A stretch of DNA of 64,000 bases from positions 58,667,249-58,731,248 of the forward strand of contig OZ038423.1 of NCBI GenBank assembly GCA_964036155.1. The letters are read 5' to 3'. Position numbers and translations under genes: made by a program. This stretch comes from Diploscapter coronatus (Eukaryota > Nematoda > Chromadorea > Rhabditida > Rhabditidae). Below the pieces are notes generated by a model. It had not been told where the DNA came from, searched no databases, and saw only the letters and a list, made by a program, of their open reading frames with translations. Of the stretch, positions 35,201-47,529 are shown piece by piece; the stretch's first letter is position 1, and each line of letters begins with the position of its first letter.

Positions 35201-38200
35201 AGAGGAGTTGGACTCCGGCTGCTTCTCTCACTGTTGCAAACAGTAACATGCAGGTCAGTCAGTCGTCTATTTGCTCTAATCGATACTCTCACACAGTCAA
35301 GACCTCGTAAATTTGTCCAAAGTATTACATTCTTACTCACTGAATGACAGACACACGCACACAAGCGTATAATTTTCATTAGCCGTGTAGCATCCGAGTC
35401 GTTGATAAGAAAAAAACTAGAGAACTAGTTGCGAATGGGGAAAAGCAATTCTGGACTGATTCTGGCAAAAAAGAGACAATTCTCATTGACATTGACATGC
35501 ACAAACTCTGAGTTGCATGTGTGCAAGTGTGTAAGCAGCACTAACATTGTGCAGAACTGTATGCCTCAGGCAGTCTCTCAAGTGGTAAGCATAAATGACA
35601 GAAGAACAGAAGAATGGCAAAAGAACTATAGGAATTTGTCCTCGGATCAGAAAACAGTTCTCTGTAGAATGTACTCTTTCCGCCGGCCTTTCTCTCGCAA
35701 TTCGACTCGATCGAACATCGTTTTTCTGCGAATCAGTCAGTCGATTTGCGTGTTTCTTTATCTCTTCTCCCATCATTTCGCTTTCGCCTCGAGCCACTTC
35801 ACGTCTGCTCGCCAGCGCCAAAAATTCCACTCACTTCATTTTCAGGACCAAAATTCCCCTGCATCTTTGTGCTCTCTCCAAACAGTCCTCTATCTCAATG
35901 AGATTGTTTTTCTCTTCTCACGTCTATTCTCTCATTCACACTGCTTGACTGCTTGGAATCTAGGAGTCGAGATGCTTTGGAACGGTATCTTCTCCTTTCT
36001 TCTCTTCTCTGTCTGTCTGCCTGCCTGCTGCTCTCTTAATTCCCTATTATATTTCTCGAAGAAGAAGCACTCGAGCCTTCTTCTCTTGTGGAATTAGTCT
36101 CTCTGCACAGTTCTGTGTCTCTTCTCTGTCTGTCAATTTCTTTTCTTCTTCTTCTCTATTTCTCCATTCCTTCATTCTAAGACGTCGCTCTCGCTCAGCA
36201 CAACACATCGACAGATCGACAATCGACTTCGAGACTTCTAATTTCGCTTTGACTTGCAGCTGAGCGGCACAACTACTCGCTCAACTCTATTCCATTTATG
36301 TTAATTCGATTGGATTAATTCAGTCATTTTTGACTGCTTCATTCAACCTTTCCAATCGTCAATTTGCATTCTCCGATAATTGCATAGCCAGCAACCACGA
36401 CGGCCGTTTCGTGTGTCGCGTCGCAAGCGGTGCTGTCACCGGCTGAGGACACCCGAATGCCTTCTGGAGAGTCCCTGACAGCTATCCGAAAAGGAAAAAT
36501 TGACGTGGGAGGCATGATTCAGAAATTCAATCGACAGGTAAATCTACTCGATTTGAATACTTCACTTTTTGCCTATCGAGATTTCGATTTCCTCTGCTCT
36601 GCACACTCACATTTCCACTCGGCTTGTCTGTTTTTGTGCAGAGCGCTCATTGTGTTTGACTAAATCGTCTCTTTCTCTTCCCCTCTTCCATTCACTGCTT
36701 TCCTTCAAACGTCTCTAATTTCCCTACTCTTCACTCCTTTAATGGATGTCAGGGCACATCGAGCACCAGTGTAAACGAACTATTCAATTTCAATCGCTTT
36801 TGCTCATCAAAGGTCTATTTTTGTCACAACGGCAAAAAATCGTTACAAAATTGGATTTGCGGAAAGTGACAAATTTCTGAATGAAGTGTCAATTTCTATG
36901 GCATCATAGAAAAACTAGAGATCAATAGACAAAGCCATCTGAGAAGGGGAAATAGACTCATCTTTGTTTTCTCAATCATATCTCTGACTATCAGACTGCT
37001 TCTCTGCTCGACTGCATTGCACAGATCTGCTCTCTTACTACCTCTTCAAACGAGTATATTCTTCCTTCATCTTCATCTCTTTAAACTAACACTCACAAGT
37101 GCTCTATTTCTTTCCCCTTTCACTTTCATAATCTCGTCTCTCACATCACACTTCGATAAGTGAAGCGATGAATTTACGGAAGACAGTCATACATGAAAAC
37201 AGCACAAATCGATAGTTTGAAAATACTTGGACAAATTCCCGAGGCTGCACAATTGCGAGTTTTTCAGAAGGAATAGTTCAATTTAGGCCTGTACAAGTAC
37301 AGCCACAGCTCCAGTGCACCATCGACCTCCCAGCGCTGCCCAAACTTCGGCAGGCAGAAAATCGATCCCTAATGGATATGGGCATTCCTCGTCTTCTGCA
37401 GGCAATTCATACCATCCTTCTTCGAGCCATTCAAATGGCTATGGAGTTTACTCAGTCAGCCAGAATGGATATGTCAACGGAAGTAGGGGAACAACAACTT
37501 TTTGCCAGTTGAAATGTGAATTTAGACGGTACATTGAGTCGTTCGATAGGGGGCACAGTGCGGATGTCGACCCGAGCCCCGCACAGTCAGCCTCACACCT
37601 ACAACCACGGCAATCACACAGCGACTGTGACCGCGCAGTCGCAGCCTGTTGCTGCCAGTCCGCGAAGTTCTGTTGCAAGGCAAGTCACTACTTTCTTCAC
37701 TCATCTTTAAGGGTTCAACCAAATCACTAGAAGCTCTAATTTCAATTTGCAGTCAGTCAGTCACAAGATTTGTGCAAATTGTTGCGAATTAACAACGCAT
37801 TCGGGCTCTTAAAATATGTCGGAGGAGTAGTAACAAACTAAGAGACGGTTATAGAGAGAGTAAGAGTAGGATGTGGTAGGAAAAATTGGATCCCAAAATG
37901 TACATCTCGATGAGCATCATAAAAACAACAAGTTTTCATATATGTTGGAACACTGCGCACGCAAACAAGCACAACCGCAAGGCTAAAAGTGCGATTTTTT
38001 CAGTGCTATACGTGGTTAAAATTGAAGATCTCTAGATAAAAGTTACCTAAAAACAAAATTGCTGAAGGATCATGCCACTTTGTAGAAAAATTTGGTTTTG
38101 TTTTCAATTCCAAACGGCACTGCATTGCACTGTAGTTGCAGTTGTTTTCTTGCAAGTCTGAAATTTATGCCTCCCAGAGACTAGGGAATATCCTGAGAAA

Positions 38201-41200
38201 AGCTGGTTGTTTGAGTGAATGAGAGAGAAGAAAGTTGCCTGCTTCCATTTTTTTATCTGCATTGGACTAATAATTAACTAATGTCTCTCATTTTTCTCGG
38301 ATTATGTGAAGTAATTCCTCAATATTTCGTATCTAATCCTCAGACATATTTATACATTTTCTGCCTGCATAGAGCTTTTTAAGAATGACTAAAGGAAAGG
38401 GACGAAGTCTTGTAGGATTTGCTAAGAAGGAGTCTAGGAACGAGACAGGCGGAGAAAGCGTTTGTAGATATTCATAAGCTGGTTGAGGCACTCTCTAATT
38501 CTCTCGAGTTCTGTCTCTGCACCCGTTCATTTCTGCATTTCCGTGCATTGTTGACTACGAGAATTTATTCGGCTTAGTTTTTGTCATTCAACTATTCGTT
38601 CCCGGAGAATTGACTCTTATAATTCGCTTTTAATCGTAAACTTCTATTATTCCATTGAAACTAGCGAATTCTTGAAAATGGAGAATGATTCCAATGTCGG
38701 TGCAAATTCCTCGAAGAATAGCGACTCTGGTGTGGGAATTCAGAAAGAAAGCCAGCTACCGACTTCCTCGACCTCTTCGAATTCGTCGTATCTCAACCTG
38801 AGCCCAGCTACATTAAAACTAATAATGGAATTTGTTGCGACAACGGGAGATGTTTCGGAATACAAGAGGAATTTTGAAAACATCGAAACAAGCCTTAAAG
38901 TGCTCTTCGCGTAGGAGTTTTGGTTTTAATTTCATTAAAGATTATCATGCGCGAAATAATCGAAATTAGAGTCGAACTGTGACTTGGCTCTTAAAGAAAT
39001 GCACCTGTCCCATGACTGAAATAGAATTAATTCAAAGATGACTTTTAGCTTCTCGTCCCACGCTTCTGTAAACGGAGGGAGCCCGCCCCGTTCAAGGAGA
39101 TCGCCGCAGAGCCAGAAGGTAACAGAGTTTACACCTTTGCATCTTCCGATTATTTATTGATCACACTTTGAAGGACGCACAGAAAGGGGAGTAATTCCGT
39201 TATGTCTGAAACCAATACGAAAATACTCAGCCGTAACGGAGAATAGATCCCTCCTTTCACTTTCCATTACAGTACACTTTCTGGATTCAGCTAATATTAA
39301 TTATCACTCATTCGGCTAGTTCAATTAGTCAGCGAACAGTAATTCACCTCTCGTCTTTTCATCAAAATCCGTTTCTCGAAATCGACTCCGCCCGCGTGTT
39401 GTAGAATGTGTAGGAATAGTGAAAATTCAACTAAAATCTGCAGAATATCCTCAATTAAATCGAATGCTCTTTATATTTTCGTTTCTGTGGAGAGTAGAGG
39501 TAAACATTCATTTGGACAGTTGTCTGAGTTCTGCGAGATATTTTCCTTTCTACGTAATTATTTCCAAGTAAGCGAAGGAGGTTTTCTAGCAGCGTCGGTT
39601 TTTTTCATTCAGCCTCTCACGTATTTTTGTTTTCCAAAAGATTTAGCTGCTCCCATATTTTTCGCTTTTCTCGCTATATTGCCTCTAGCAAAATGACGCA
39701 TAAAAATGTGAGAATTAGAAGAAAAGAGCAGGAATCCTTGTAATCTCTGCATTCATCACAAATCTGGCTAATTTATGGGCGAGATAACGGAGCTCACAAA
39801 AACATAATTCTTCTGATATAGAGATGAAGAATAGGGCGTTGAAGAGCACAAGATATTTGTCTAATCTTCTCCACGCCAATCAATCCTTCTCGCTTTAGTC
39901 AAATTCGCCAGTGTCAGAAGACAGCGTCGTCACAGTTCGAATGCGACCGGACAGTGCCGGCAGATTTGGATTCAACGTCAAGGTAGAGCTGATTTTGTGT
40001 AGTACATTTCAAAACGCAATGCTTTAGGGAGGAGCGGATCAGCATTACCCAGTGATTGTGAGCCGAGTGGCTGCAGGCAGCTCTGCGGATAAGTGTCATC
40101 CGCGTCTGAACGAGGGCGACATGGTGCTGATGATCAACGGCCGAGACGTGTCCAAAATGTCTCACGACCAGGTCGTCTCGTTCATTCGCTCTGCCAGAAC
40201 CGCCCCGTTGGGAGGCGAATTGGTTCTCACAATCAAGCCCAATGGTAGGCGTCGTGTGTAGAGCTTCGAAATTGATCGGCGAATTCAGTGTATCGATTGG
40301 GGGATGTGATCGATGAGCCAGAGCCGACTGCAGTGCCTGAATCTGCCCGCGTTGCAGAGACAGTGCCTCGCTCAGATATGCTCGAACAGTCGCTCAAACT
40401 CATCTCGGATGCACTCAAGACGGGCAAGGCTCTGCCTCAATTCGAGATGCTCTACCGACGCAATCCGCGCATGTCCACCAACGACTGTATACAGCAACAG
40501 AACATTAAAAAGAATCGGTAAGTGCCAAGTATCAATGAGTAAATCATGCCAATCACAATAATGCAGTTACCGCGATATTTGCCCCTATGACGCGACACGA
40601 GTCATTCTCACTTCCTGCCCGACCGGCGACTACATCAACGCCAACTATGTGAATATGGAAATTCCGTCGTCGGGCATCGTGAATCGCTACATCGCCTGCC
40701 AGGGTCCTCTGAATCACACGACGGAAGATTTCTGGATTATGGTGTGGGAGCAGCTCTGCTCGACGATAGTCATGTTGACGACGACTGCCGAGAATGGCAG
40801 AGCCAAGTGCCATCAGTACTGGCCGAGACTGTACGAGCAGGCAGATTATGGCAAACTGAGTGTGAGGTGCTTGAAGGAGAGGGACACACAGACTTGTGTC
40901 TACAGAGAATTCTCTGTCAAAAATAGAATGGTTAGTGGGAGCCGTCACTTAGGACTAATTAAGGATTGATTTGCAGAAGAACGAAGAGCGACGGGTAACT
41001 CAAATGCAGTATCTTGCCTGGCCCGACCATGGGACTCCAAACGATCCCAAGGAATTCATTAGTTTTGTTGAGGAAGTAGTGTAGATGTTGTTGGATGAAG
41101 TATGAATTTGTGGAATCTAGGTTCGTCGAGCTCGAGTAGGGTCTGTGGAGCCGATTGTGGTGCACTGCTCTGCAGGCATTGGCAGAACGGGAGTGCTCAT

Positions 41201-41442
41201 TCTGATGGAGACTGCCGCCTGTATGATCGAGGCCAACGAGCCCGTCTATCCTCTCGAACTCGTCAGGATCATGCGCGATCAGCGAGCAATGCTCGTACAA
41301 ACACCGGTAAGCGATTTGCTGCAGCAGAAAACGTGTAATTCTCCTTTTCCAGGGCCAATACCAGTTTGTGTGCGAATCGATTCTAAAAGCCTATCAGGAA
41401 GGACTCATCAAACCACTAGCCGAGTATCAGAAGAGAAACTGA
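26246..41442 (+). CDS. ptp-1: FERM-PDZ non-receptor tyrosine phosphatase (PTPN3/PTPN4/PTP-1 type)
   Basis: About 23 exons give roughly 1230 residues. The FERM domain (exons 26246-27509) has [50 protein letters not shown] and the C-lobe [19 protein letters not shown]-adjacent segment follows ([20 protein letters not shown]), then a Ser/Pro/Asn-rich linker (28235-39118). The PDZ domain (39899-40244) has [10 protein letters not shown] and [14 protein letters not shown]. The phosphatase domain (40567-41442) carries [10 protein letters not shown], the WPDHG loop and the P-loop [10 protein letters not shown] with catalytic Cys and Arg. Order and spacing match PTPN4, which acts at the membrane-cytoskeleton interface. 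The linker is longer than in the human proteins. Linker exons 32016-32343, 35121-35253, 36388-36537, 37287-37482 and 37526-37679 are phase-supported; the 5' edge of the 32-kb exon is uncertain. The 37679 donor is GC. Introns of 1-4 kb are unusual next to compact neighbours. AATAAA at 41908. Confidence 0.97.
28454..32015 (+). other. Large PTP intron (3.6 kb)
   Basis: The sequence lies between the linker exon ending 28453 and the linker exon starting near 32016. It is C/T-rich with a microsatellite at 31161-31226. A small extra linker exon could be hidden here; I cannot point to one with confidence. Confidence 0.6.
31161..31226 (+). repeat. Degenerate CAGCTA/ACAGA microsatellite and GA run
   Basis: Runs of CAGC/TACAG, then ACAGAAACAGA, then (GA)n within a PTP intron. 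Simple sequence only. Confidence 0.85.
38678..38914 (+). CDS. Possible nested single-exon gene inside a PTP intron (78 aa)
   Basis: A complete open frame ([18 protein letters not shown]... ending LKVLFA) lies in the 1.37-kb intron between PTP linker exons 37526-37679 and 39049-39118. Those two exons join in phase without it. It begins 14 nt after an acceptor-like GAAACTAG and has ATTAAA about 20 nt after its stop, so it could be a separately trans-spliced gene. The N-terminal half is Ser/Asn rich; the C-terminal half looks like two short helices ([28 protein letters not shown]). No family is recognised. It may instead be an alternative terminal exon or chance. Confidence 0.3.
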   Translation: MENDSNVGANSSKNSDSGVGIQKESQLPTSSTSSNSSYLNLSPATLKLIMEFVATTGDVSEYKRNFENIETSLKVLFA

Positions 41443-42709
41443 TTTGCTCCTCCACACTTCACACCACAATCAATGCAATTCACCCCCGATCCTCTTTCAA
41501 CCGATCAATACAAGTCGATGCCCACAGCTCATGATTCTAGCATAATTCCCAAGAGTTACGAGATTCTTCGATTTTCTTCTAAAATTACATTTCTTCTCAG
41601 GATTTTCTAATTCTAAAATCTAATGCAGACGATGAACTCTTAACATCGAGTTTCCTTCCTAATTTCGAATCCAACTCTAGTCAAAGTCTATTCATTTCTT
41701 CCCGTCTATTTTAATTTACCCAAAACTCCAGAGGTAACAACATTGTGATAGGAGAAGTCCCTTGTTTTAATAGTTTTGCCCATTTCATTTACTCTAAATT
41801 TTATTCCCGAATTTTATCTCTAACAACAGCCCCAAAAGTCTCTGTATATGTGTTGAATATCTATTCTGGTAGTGATTTATTTTGTTCCATATTTTGAAGC
41901 ATCAAAGAATAAATTTAAGAAGATTTTTAAATTGGCAGATTTCAAAATGCTGCATCCATATTTGTGTAGAAGAATAAAATTAGTGTCTCTGAAAAAATCA
42001 GTTCAGTCTGCAACCAACGTATAGATGTAGGCGAGTTCGAAGTTAACAGAAATAGAATAAAAATAAAAAAAGTTCAGTTTGATAATTAGAAGTACCTAAA
42101 TCTGTAGCGAAAAGCATAATTCATTTCTTTGAATCTGCTAAGTGCTTGAAGAATAATTTACACTAAGATTTAAAAGCCATTTCACGAATAACTGTAACAG
42201 GGGTTCGGACAATTGCAAAAGTCTCTCGAATCCGAACCAAACTTATATGGTGGATACACCCATGGGCCCTAATTACAAAAATGGGGAGATCAAGCCCCGT
42301 CTCCAAAAGTGGGCGGGGCTAGGCGAGGGTCAAAGTTGAGAGTTTTGACGATTTGACTGTCAAGGGGAGGTACAAAGAAAACTTTTACTATAATCGATTT
42401 TCGAAAAACAAACCACACCATGATGATCAGCGTGAAAAACTACAAATGGTGTGAAAATCAGCTCGATTTGCGGACCCCGTTTATACCCACTTTGGTCCTT
42501 ACTCACATTCACTCTTAAATGATAAACCATGTTTAGGAATCTATTTTTAGTCTGATAAAAAGTGCGAAGCATCAATTTAGCAGTTTCATTCTCCTTTCTT
42601 AAATAATCAATTTCAAACTCATTAATTCCAGACTTTCTCATTCAATCAACTCTCCTACTATTTCCATTTGAAATAATACTATGGTGCTTGTTTAGGTCTC
42701 TTAACAAAG

Positions 42710-43981
42710 ATGCTAGCCAATTTACCAGTCGAAATTATATTGTTGATCTGCCAATATCCCGAGTTCAAAGATCTGGGACAATTGGCCTGGACTAACAAGC
42801 GAATGATGCAAATAATCAAGAAACATCTGCCAATGGCGCTCGATAGGGAAATTTTATTCTATCGTAGGAAAATATTTATTGTATGAGCGAAAATTAATTT
42901 TAGTATTTAGTGCCTGATGAAAACAGCAATGTTAGCAAAAGAAGAATTTGCCCATTTGATTCGTATACTAATTTTGTTGAGCAGATTAGGGGATTTACTA
43001 ATTATTTATCATCATGTCAAGTGGCAACAACAAAAGATAAAGTAGATTATTTATTTGGCATTGCCAATTTTGTAAATTTTAGATTTTTGCATTGAACAGT
43101 GTAAAAAAACCATTTGAAATTTTCGATCTGAATACTCGACAAATCACTAGAGGCAACATCACAAAAGCCAACAGATTAGTTTAATTTTATTGCATTCTTT
43201 GCAGGACCAGATCCTCCTGAATGGCGCTTTGGTGCATCTGTGGCTTATTTCAAGGGCAAATTGTATTATTTGGGTGGAAAGGATCTTGAAACAGGGGCAG
43301 ATACGAATCGAGTTGATGTAAGGAGATCGAATGAAAATCCATGAAATGATTCATTCAGGTTTTAATAGATGGAAAATGACAAACAGGACCTGCTTTTCCT
43401 CTTCCAATTGAACATGCTCAAACAGTAACATGTGATGACATTTTATACGGTCACATTATAGCATATTCACTATTGTAATTATGGATATTCAGTTTTTGAT
43501 GGATGGAATAATAGCAAAATATGCCGATTATCAGACGATAAACGGGAATGGATTGAAATTGGAGAGTTTCGGGAACACCAGCATTCTTTCAGAGTTGCAT
43601 TACTAAATGGAAAAATTTACATAACTGGAGGATACTAGTCGTTAGTTTTATATGATAAATAATGTATCATTATATATTTAGTGGTGGTCATATATTAAAA
43701 TCCTGTGTGTTTCGACCCCTCAGCTCTAGTTGACAGTCGAACTTCTCGAATCGCTGATATGCATTATACAAGATATTATAATTCACCCATTGTCTCTAAC
43801 GGGAAATTGTATGCAATCGGAGGGTGAGCTGAGATTTTGCATATCTTTATACGAAATATTTTTTAACTTAGATTTAAACAAATGATATGTCAAAATTTTT
43901 GCAATTCAATCGAGGAATACGATCCACAAACGAATAAATGGCGAAAAGTCGGAAACATTAACATAGAATAAAGCTTGACTA
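42710..43981 (+). pseudogene. Decayed F-box/Kelch-repeat gene
   Basis: The first exon encodes an F-box (MLANLPVEIILLICQYPEF, then GQLAWTNKRMMQII). Later segments are Kelch blades: FGASVAYFKGKLYYLGG, VALLNGKIYITGG, NSPIVSNGKLYAIGG and IEEYDPQTNKWRKVGNI. F-box/Kelch proteins are substrate receptors of SCF ubiquitin ligases. Decay shows as an in-frame TGA at about 43378, where the Trp before QTGPAFPLPIEH is expected, and as a frame shift between the segments near 43700 and 43712. Splice sites are also missing around 43080-43195, and the last blade is cut short by TAA at 43979-43981. Introns are still present, so it is not a processed copy. Local composition is AT-rich compared with neighbours. 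Rapidly evolving introns could hide some intact splicing, but the TGA is hard to splice around. Confidence 0.75.
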
Positions 43982-44318
43982 TAATAATCTCAGATTTCAT
44001 ATTGAAATTTTATTCAATAAAAATCATGGAGTAATAATTATTCAATGTACATGATACAGACAACTCTCGAAGATATCTAAAAGTAACGAGAAACAAATTT
44101 AACTGAAATAAATATTCTTTAAAATGAAAACTTCTTATTCTCTCTCTTCTTCTTGAGCATGCTTTATTTGAATGTGAAATGGTATTTTGGATGGCATTCG
44201 AAGTTCAACAGATTGTTGTCCAACCAATCCAAATGTTCGTTCACTTGATTCACTTCAATCGTATAAATTTCAGGAATCATACATTTCTGAAAAAAACGAA
44301 ATAATCCTCACATTATTC

Positions 44319-44426
44319 TCAGCGAAAATTATGCCTATCCGAGTCAATCCGGACGGATGTCGGCACTTTTTGCCGACCAACTCGGGCAAGTGCCGACTGA
44401 CTCGGATAGGCGTAATTTTCGCTGAG
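44319..44426. repeat. Near-perfect 108-bp hairpin
   Basis: Left CTCAGCGAAAATTATGCCTA and TCCGAGTCA pair with right TGACTCGGA and TAGGCGTAATTTTCGCTGAG. The inner part GTCGGCACTTTTTGCCGAC adds a second stem. It lies between the F-box/Kelch remnant and RPAC2. Confidence 0.9.
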
Positions 44427-44691
44427 TGAAGATGTACCTGAAAAGACGTGCGAGTGAAGCTAACTAAAGAATGTGATCAAAACTGCAACCAAGAGTTACT
44501 TCTAAAAGCATCGACAGGAAAGAAGCTTGCATCTATTACAACACTAAAAATCTCTTTTCAATTCATTTTTCTCTGAGAATTTTGATAATATCTGGTTTTA
44601 TTTGAGATCATAGAGTTGCGTAACAAGTAACGATGAAGAATCAACAACTAACAAGGAACCGGGAAACAATTGACTGCTGCGTGACCGTGGC

Positions 44692-45243
44692 TCAGGCACT
44701 TGACTCGCCGTGAGCAGCCTTCTTCTCCTCGAATTTATCCTGGATCACAGCGAACACCTGCAACAATTCTCTGCATGAGTTGTCTAAATCTGTAAGTGCT
44801 CTCTTTCTATGAATGGGTTAAATTTCACCCAAAGATTTGAAATGAGTACTTTCTTCCCAAACACTTTCTCTCATCTTTCCGCTGTGGAAGGACTATACTT
44901 GCAGACCTTTCTAAATCTGTCAATTTGCGTACCTGTTCCAATTCATCGAGCCCTTTGAGAATGACCTGCAGAGCGTCCTTTTGTCTGTGAGTCTGCACAC
45001 GGAAGAGGATCTTATCTTCGAGAGGATGGGGCACGCTATAGCCACAGAACTCCACGTCAGGCCTGCAGGACATGCATTTATTCCAGTGTTGAATAGAAGA
45101 ATGCCTCACATTCCACAAATGATGTGTTTGAGTGCATTGCCAATGGTGTGGTCCTCCTCGTGGAAGACTAGCGTCACATTCGAGGGATCTTCTTGGTACG
45201 TCTTCAGGTCCAGAAACTCGATCTTCTGCTTCGCGGCTGTCAT
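44692..45243 (-). CDS. rpac-19: RNA polymerase I/III subunit RPAC2 (AC19, POLR1D)
   Basis: Three exons (45243-45110, 45062-44933, 44757-44692) give 109 residues, normal for this small subunit. Motifs: VTLVFHEEDHTIGNALKHII, the alpha-like assembly motif, followed by DVEFCGYSVPHP and KILFRVQTH. RPAC2 pairs with RPAC1 as the alpha-like heterodimer of Pol I and Pol III and acts in nucleolus and nucleus. The C-terminal tail is Lys/Glu rich (DKFEEKKAAHG). The start ATG lies 14 nt after an acceptor-like TTTTTCTCAG, as if trans-spliced. It is downstream of UBE2G1 on the same strand, 2.6 kb apart. Confidence 0.93.
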
Positions 45244-47529
45244 CTCGATGAGAGTCCCTGAGAAAAACATAAAATTAATTTTCATAAAAATGGGTTAATT
45301 TTCATGTAGCTTTCAGCCCATCTTTAGGCAGCTCGGATTCACAATGCTTTTCACCGAAGCCAGACCGAAGATGGACTGAATGCAGAGGGGAATTTCATAG
45401 CTCTTCTTTCAGAAATGCAGATTGAATTGACAGTATCAATAACACCAGATGAATTTCTAGCGCAAATGAAAGAGAATCAGCAGAATGAAGTGACTGTGGC
45501 AGCCTTTTATACAGGCTAACTGTAATCTGATACTGTCACTATGAGCAATGCACTGATGCTTCGAAATATCGCGCAGGTCAATTTCAAAACAATAAACAAA
45601 GGAGGAAGCAGAGTATCCTTCCCCTCCTCCCTCTACACAATTCGAGTTTACAAAACAGTTGTGCATAATATGTCCTCTGCGGTTGACCCACACAAATTCG
45701 AATACATCATCTCTTTGATCTCAATAATCTTTTCCAAATACGTTTACATCAAGCAATCACCCAATCCAAATAACTAACATTGATCTGACCCACTTCCAAA
45801 CTATCTTTAACCGACCGGTCTAACTTTCTACCTTCCTCTAAACCAAGACCCGAAACTTGTCAAGCCCTGACAAGAATACATGGCAATAAATTGTGATAAA
45901 CGAAAGATCGTGTCTTGACTTGAACTCGACAAGTCCGAACCGAGACCAGACACAAGCTCATAAATAAAATCATCTCAAATTTCACATCAACTCTCACAAG
46001 CCATCAATTCCAGCACATAACACCTCTACACTCACTCGTACACAGTGACTGATTGCATAACTCAAACTGCGCAGAAATTTGTTTATTTTCCGTAAAAAGT
46101 GCAAGCTCCACTCCTCTGCAAATGCGCGGTATATAATAAAAAGTGGTAGTGAGGGAGCCTTCAAATTAGGAAGCAACTACTCATTAACTGCCTATGTCAT
46201 CAAAAACTTAAACTAAATCCGACGATAGACCCCATGAAACTGCACTGTGTCAAAAATCAGCGTAAATTTTTCTCTACAAAAACCTGCAAGCAGTTTGAAG
46301 TTTGCGAAAACGTGTTCATTTTGGGGTCCGAAAAATTCCGGTTCTTTCACTCGAGGTCAATCTTGTTTTATTTTTTTATCAAGCCTTAGTTACCCCCAGA
46401 ATACCTTCACCTGAGCAAAAATTATTAGTGGAATATGGCTTTTGTGAATTTTTTGTGCTAATTTTACGTTTTTTTTTCAATTTTCCCACCTCTGAATGGC
46501 CAAAGTTGTTGTCGCTCGAGATGCTTGCCAACTGCTAACTGCGTCTGTGTCCTGTCTCGATGATGATATCTGCCTTTCTGAAGCACAAAAAGCATTCAGT
46601 CTGAAAAATCAGTTTCAAATTCAAAGATATTCCAGGGACTGAATGATCCTATCATTTTGACAATCTTCAAAGTCGTATTCTTCCATCATTTACGAAAAAC
46701 CGATCAAATTTCAATAGAAAAAGTACAAATAGACGAAACGAAAATGAATGGAGGAGGGGAAATCCCTCAGAAATTAACACTTGAATCGAGATTTCAACAA
46801 GAATTCTTATCTAATGAATGAAGTGAGGGAAAGGTTCTGTACAGAGCTACAGAACTGTTAAAAATTGAGACTGGAAGAGACTCGCGGGAAAGGCAAAACC
46901 AAGTTTTTCATTCGGATTTTGGCTTTTCGCACACAAAAATAACGGCACTTGAAATTTGAAAAACAGTTCAAAGAACTGGATAAAAATGAGCTGACCAAAG
47001 GAAAGTACAGAAACCCCTTTGATCAACTCAAAAAATAACGGACAAAAAGACGAATTCTCAAAAAATCATATCACTGACAAGAACAAGAAGACTGAAACAG
47101 TGACGAATAAGATTAGAGAGATATAACAAAATCTGAAACTTGAAGAAGTACACATAAAATCACATTGGCTTGAAAATGAAATGGAGAAAAATTGATTAAG
47201 AAGACTGATTGAAGAAAAGCACACAGGGTTTTCATAAAAAGAAGAGAAATGTAGTGAGTGAACAGATAATGATGATAACGTGATTGTGGTACAATGAAGA
47301 AAGGGAAAAGCTGGATGGGTTTATTAGTTGTCAATTGGACGAATTTGAAGGGGGATTTATAGGTTTTACTTGAGTGCATCAGTATAGAGCAGGGGAGTTG
47401 CTATTCTCTTGTGGAGATGAGAAGAGTGAACAGTCAGAGGTGATTTGTATTCCATTGGGTTGCCAGCTAATTTACCGAATCTGCAAGAATTCGAATGCTC
47501 TTTTCTGGACTATTTGAAGACACGTAGCT
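45244..47529. other. Intergenic stretch between RPAC2 and UBE2G1
   Basis: AT-rich sequence with no frame showing family features. A weak inverted pair GACCCCA/TGGGGTC lies at about 46229 and 46325. It probably includes RPAC2 promoter sequence and the 3' flank of UBE2G1. Confidence 0.5.
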
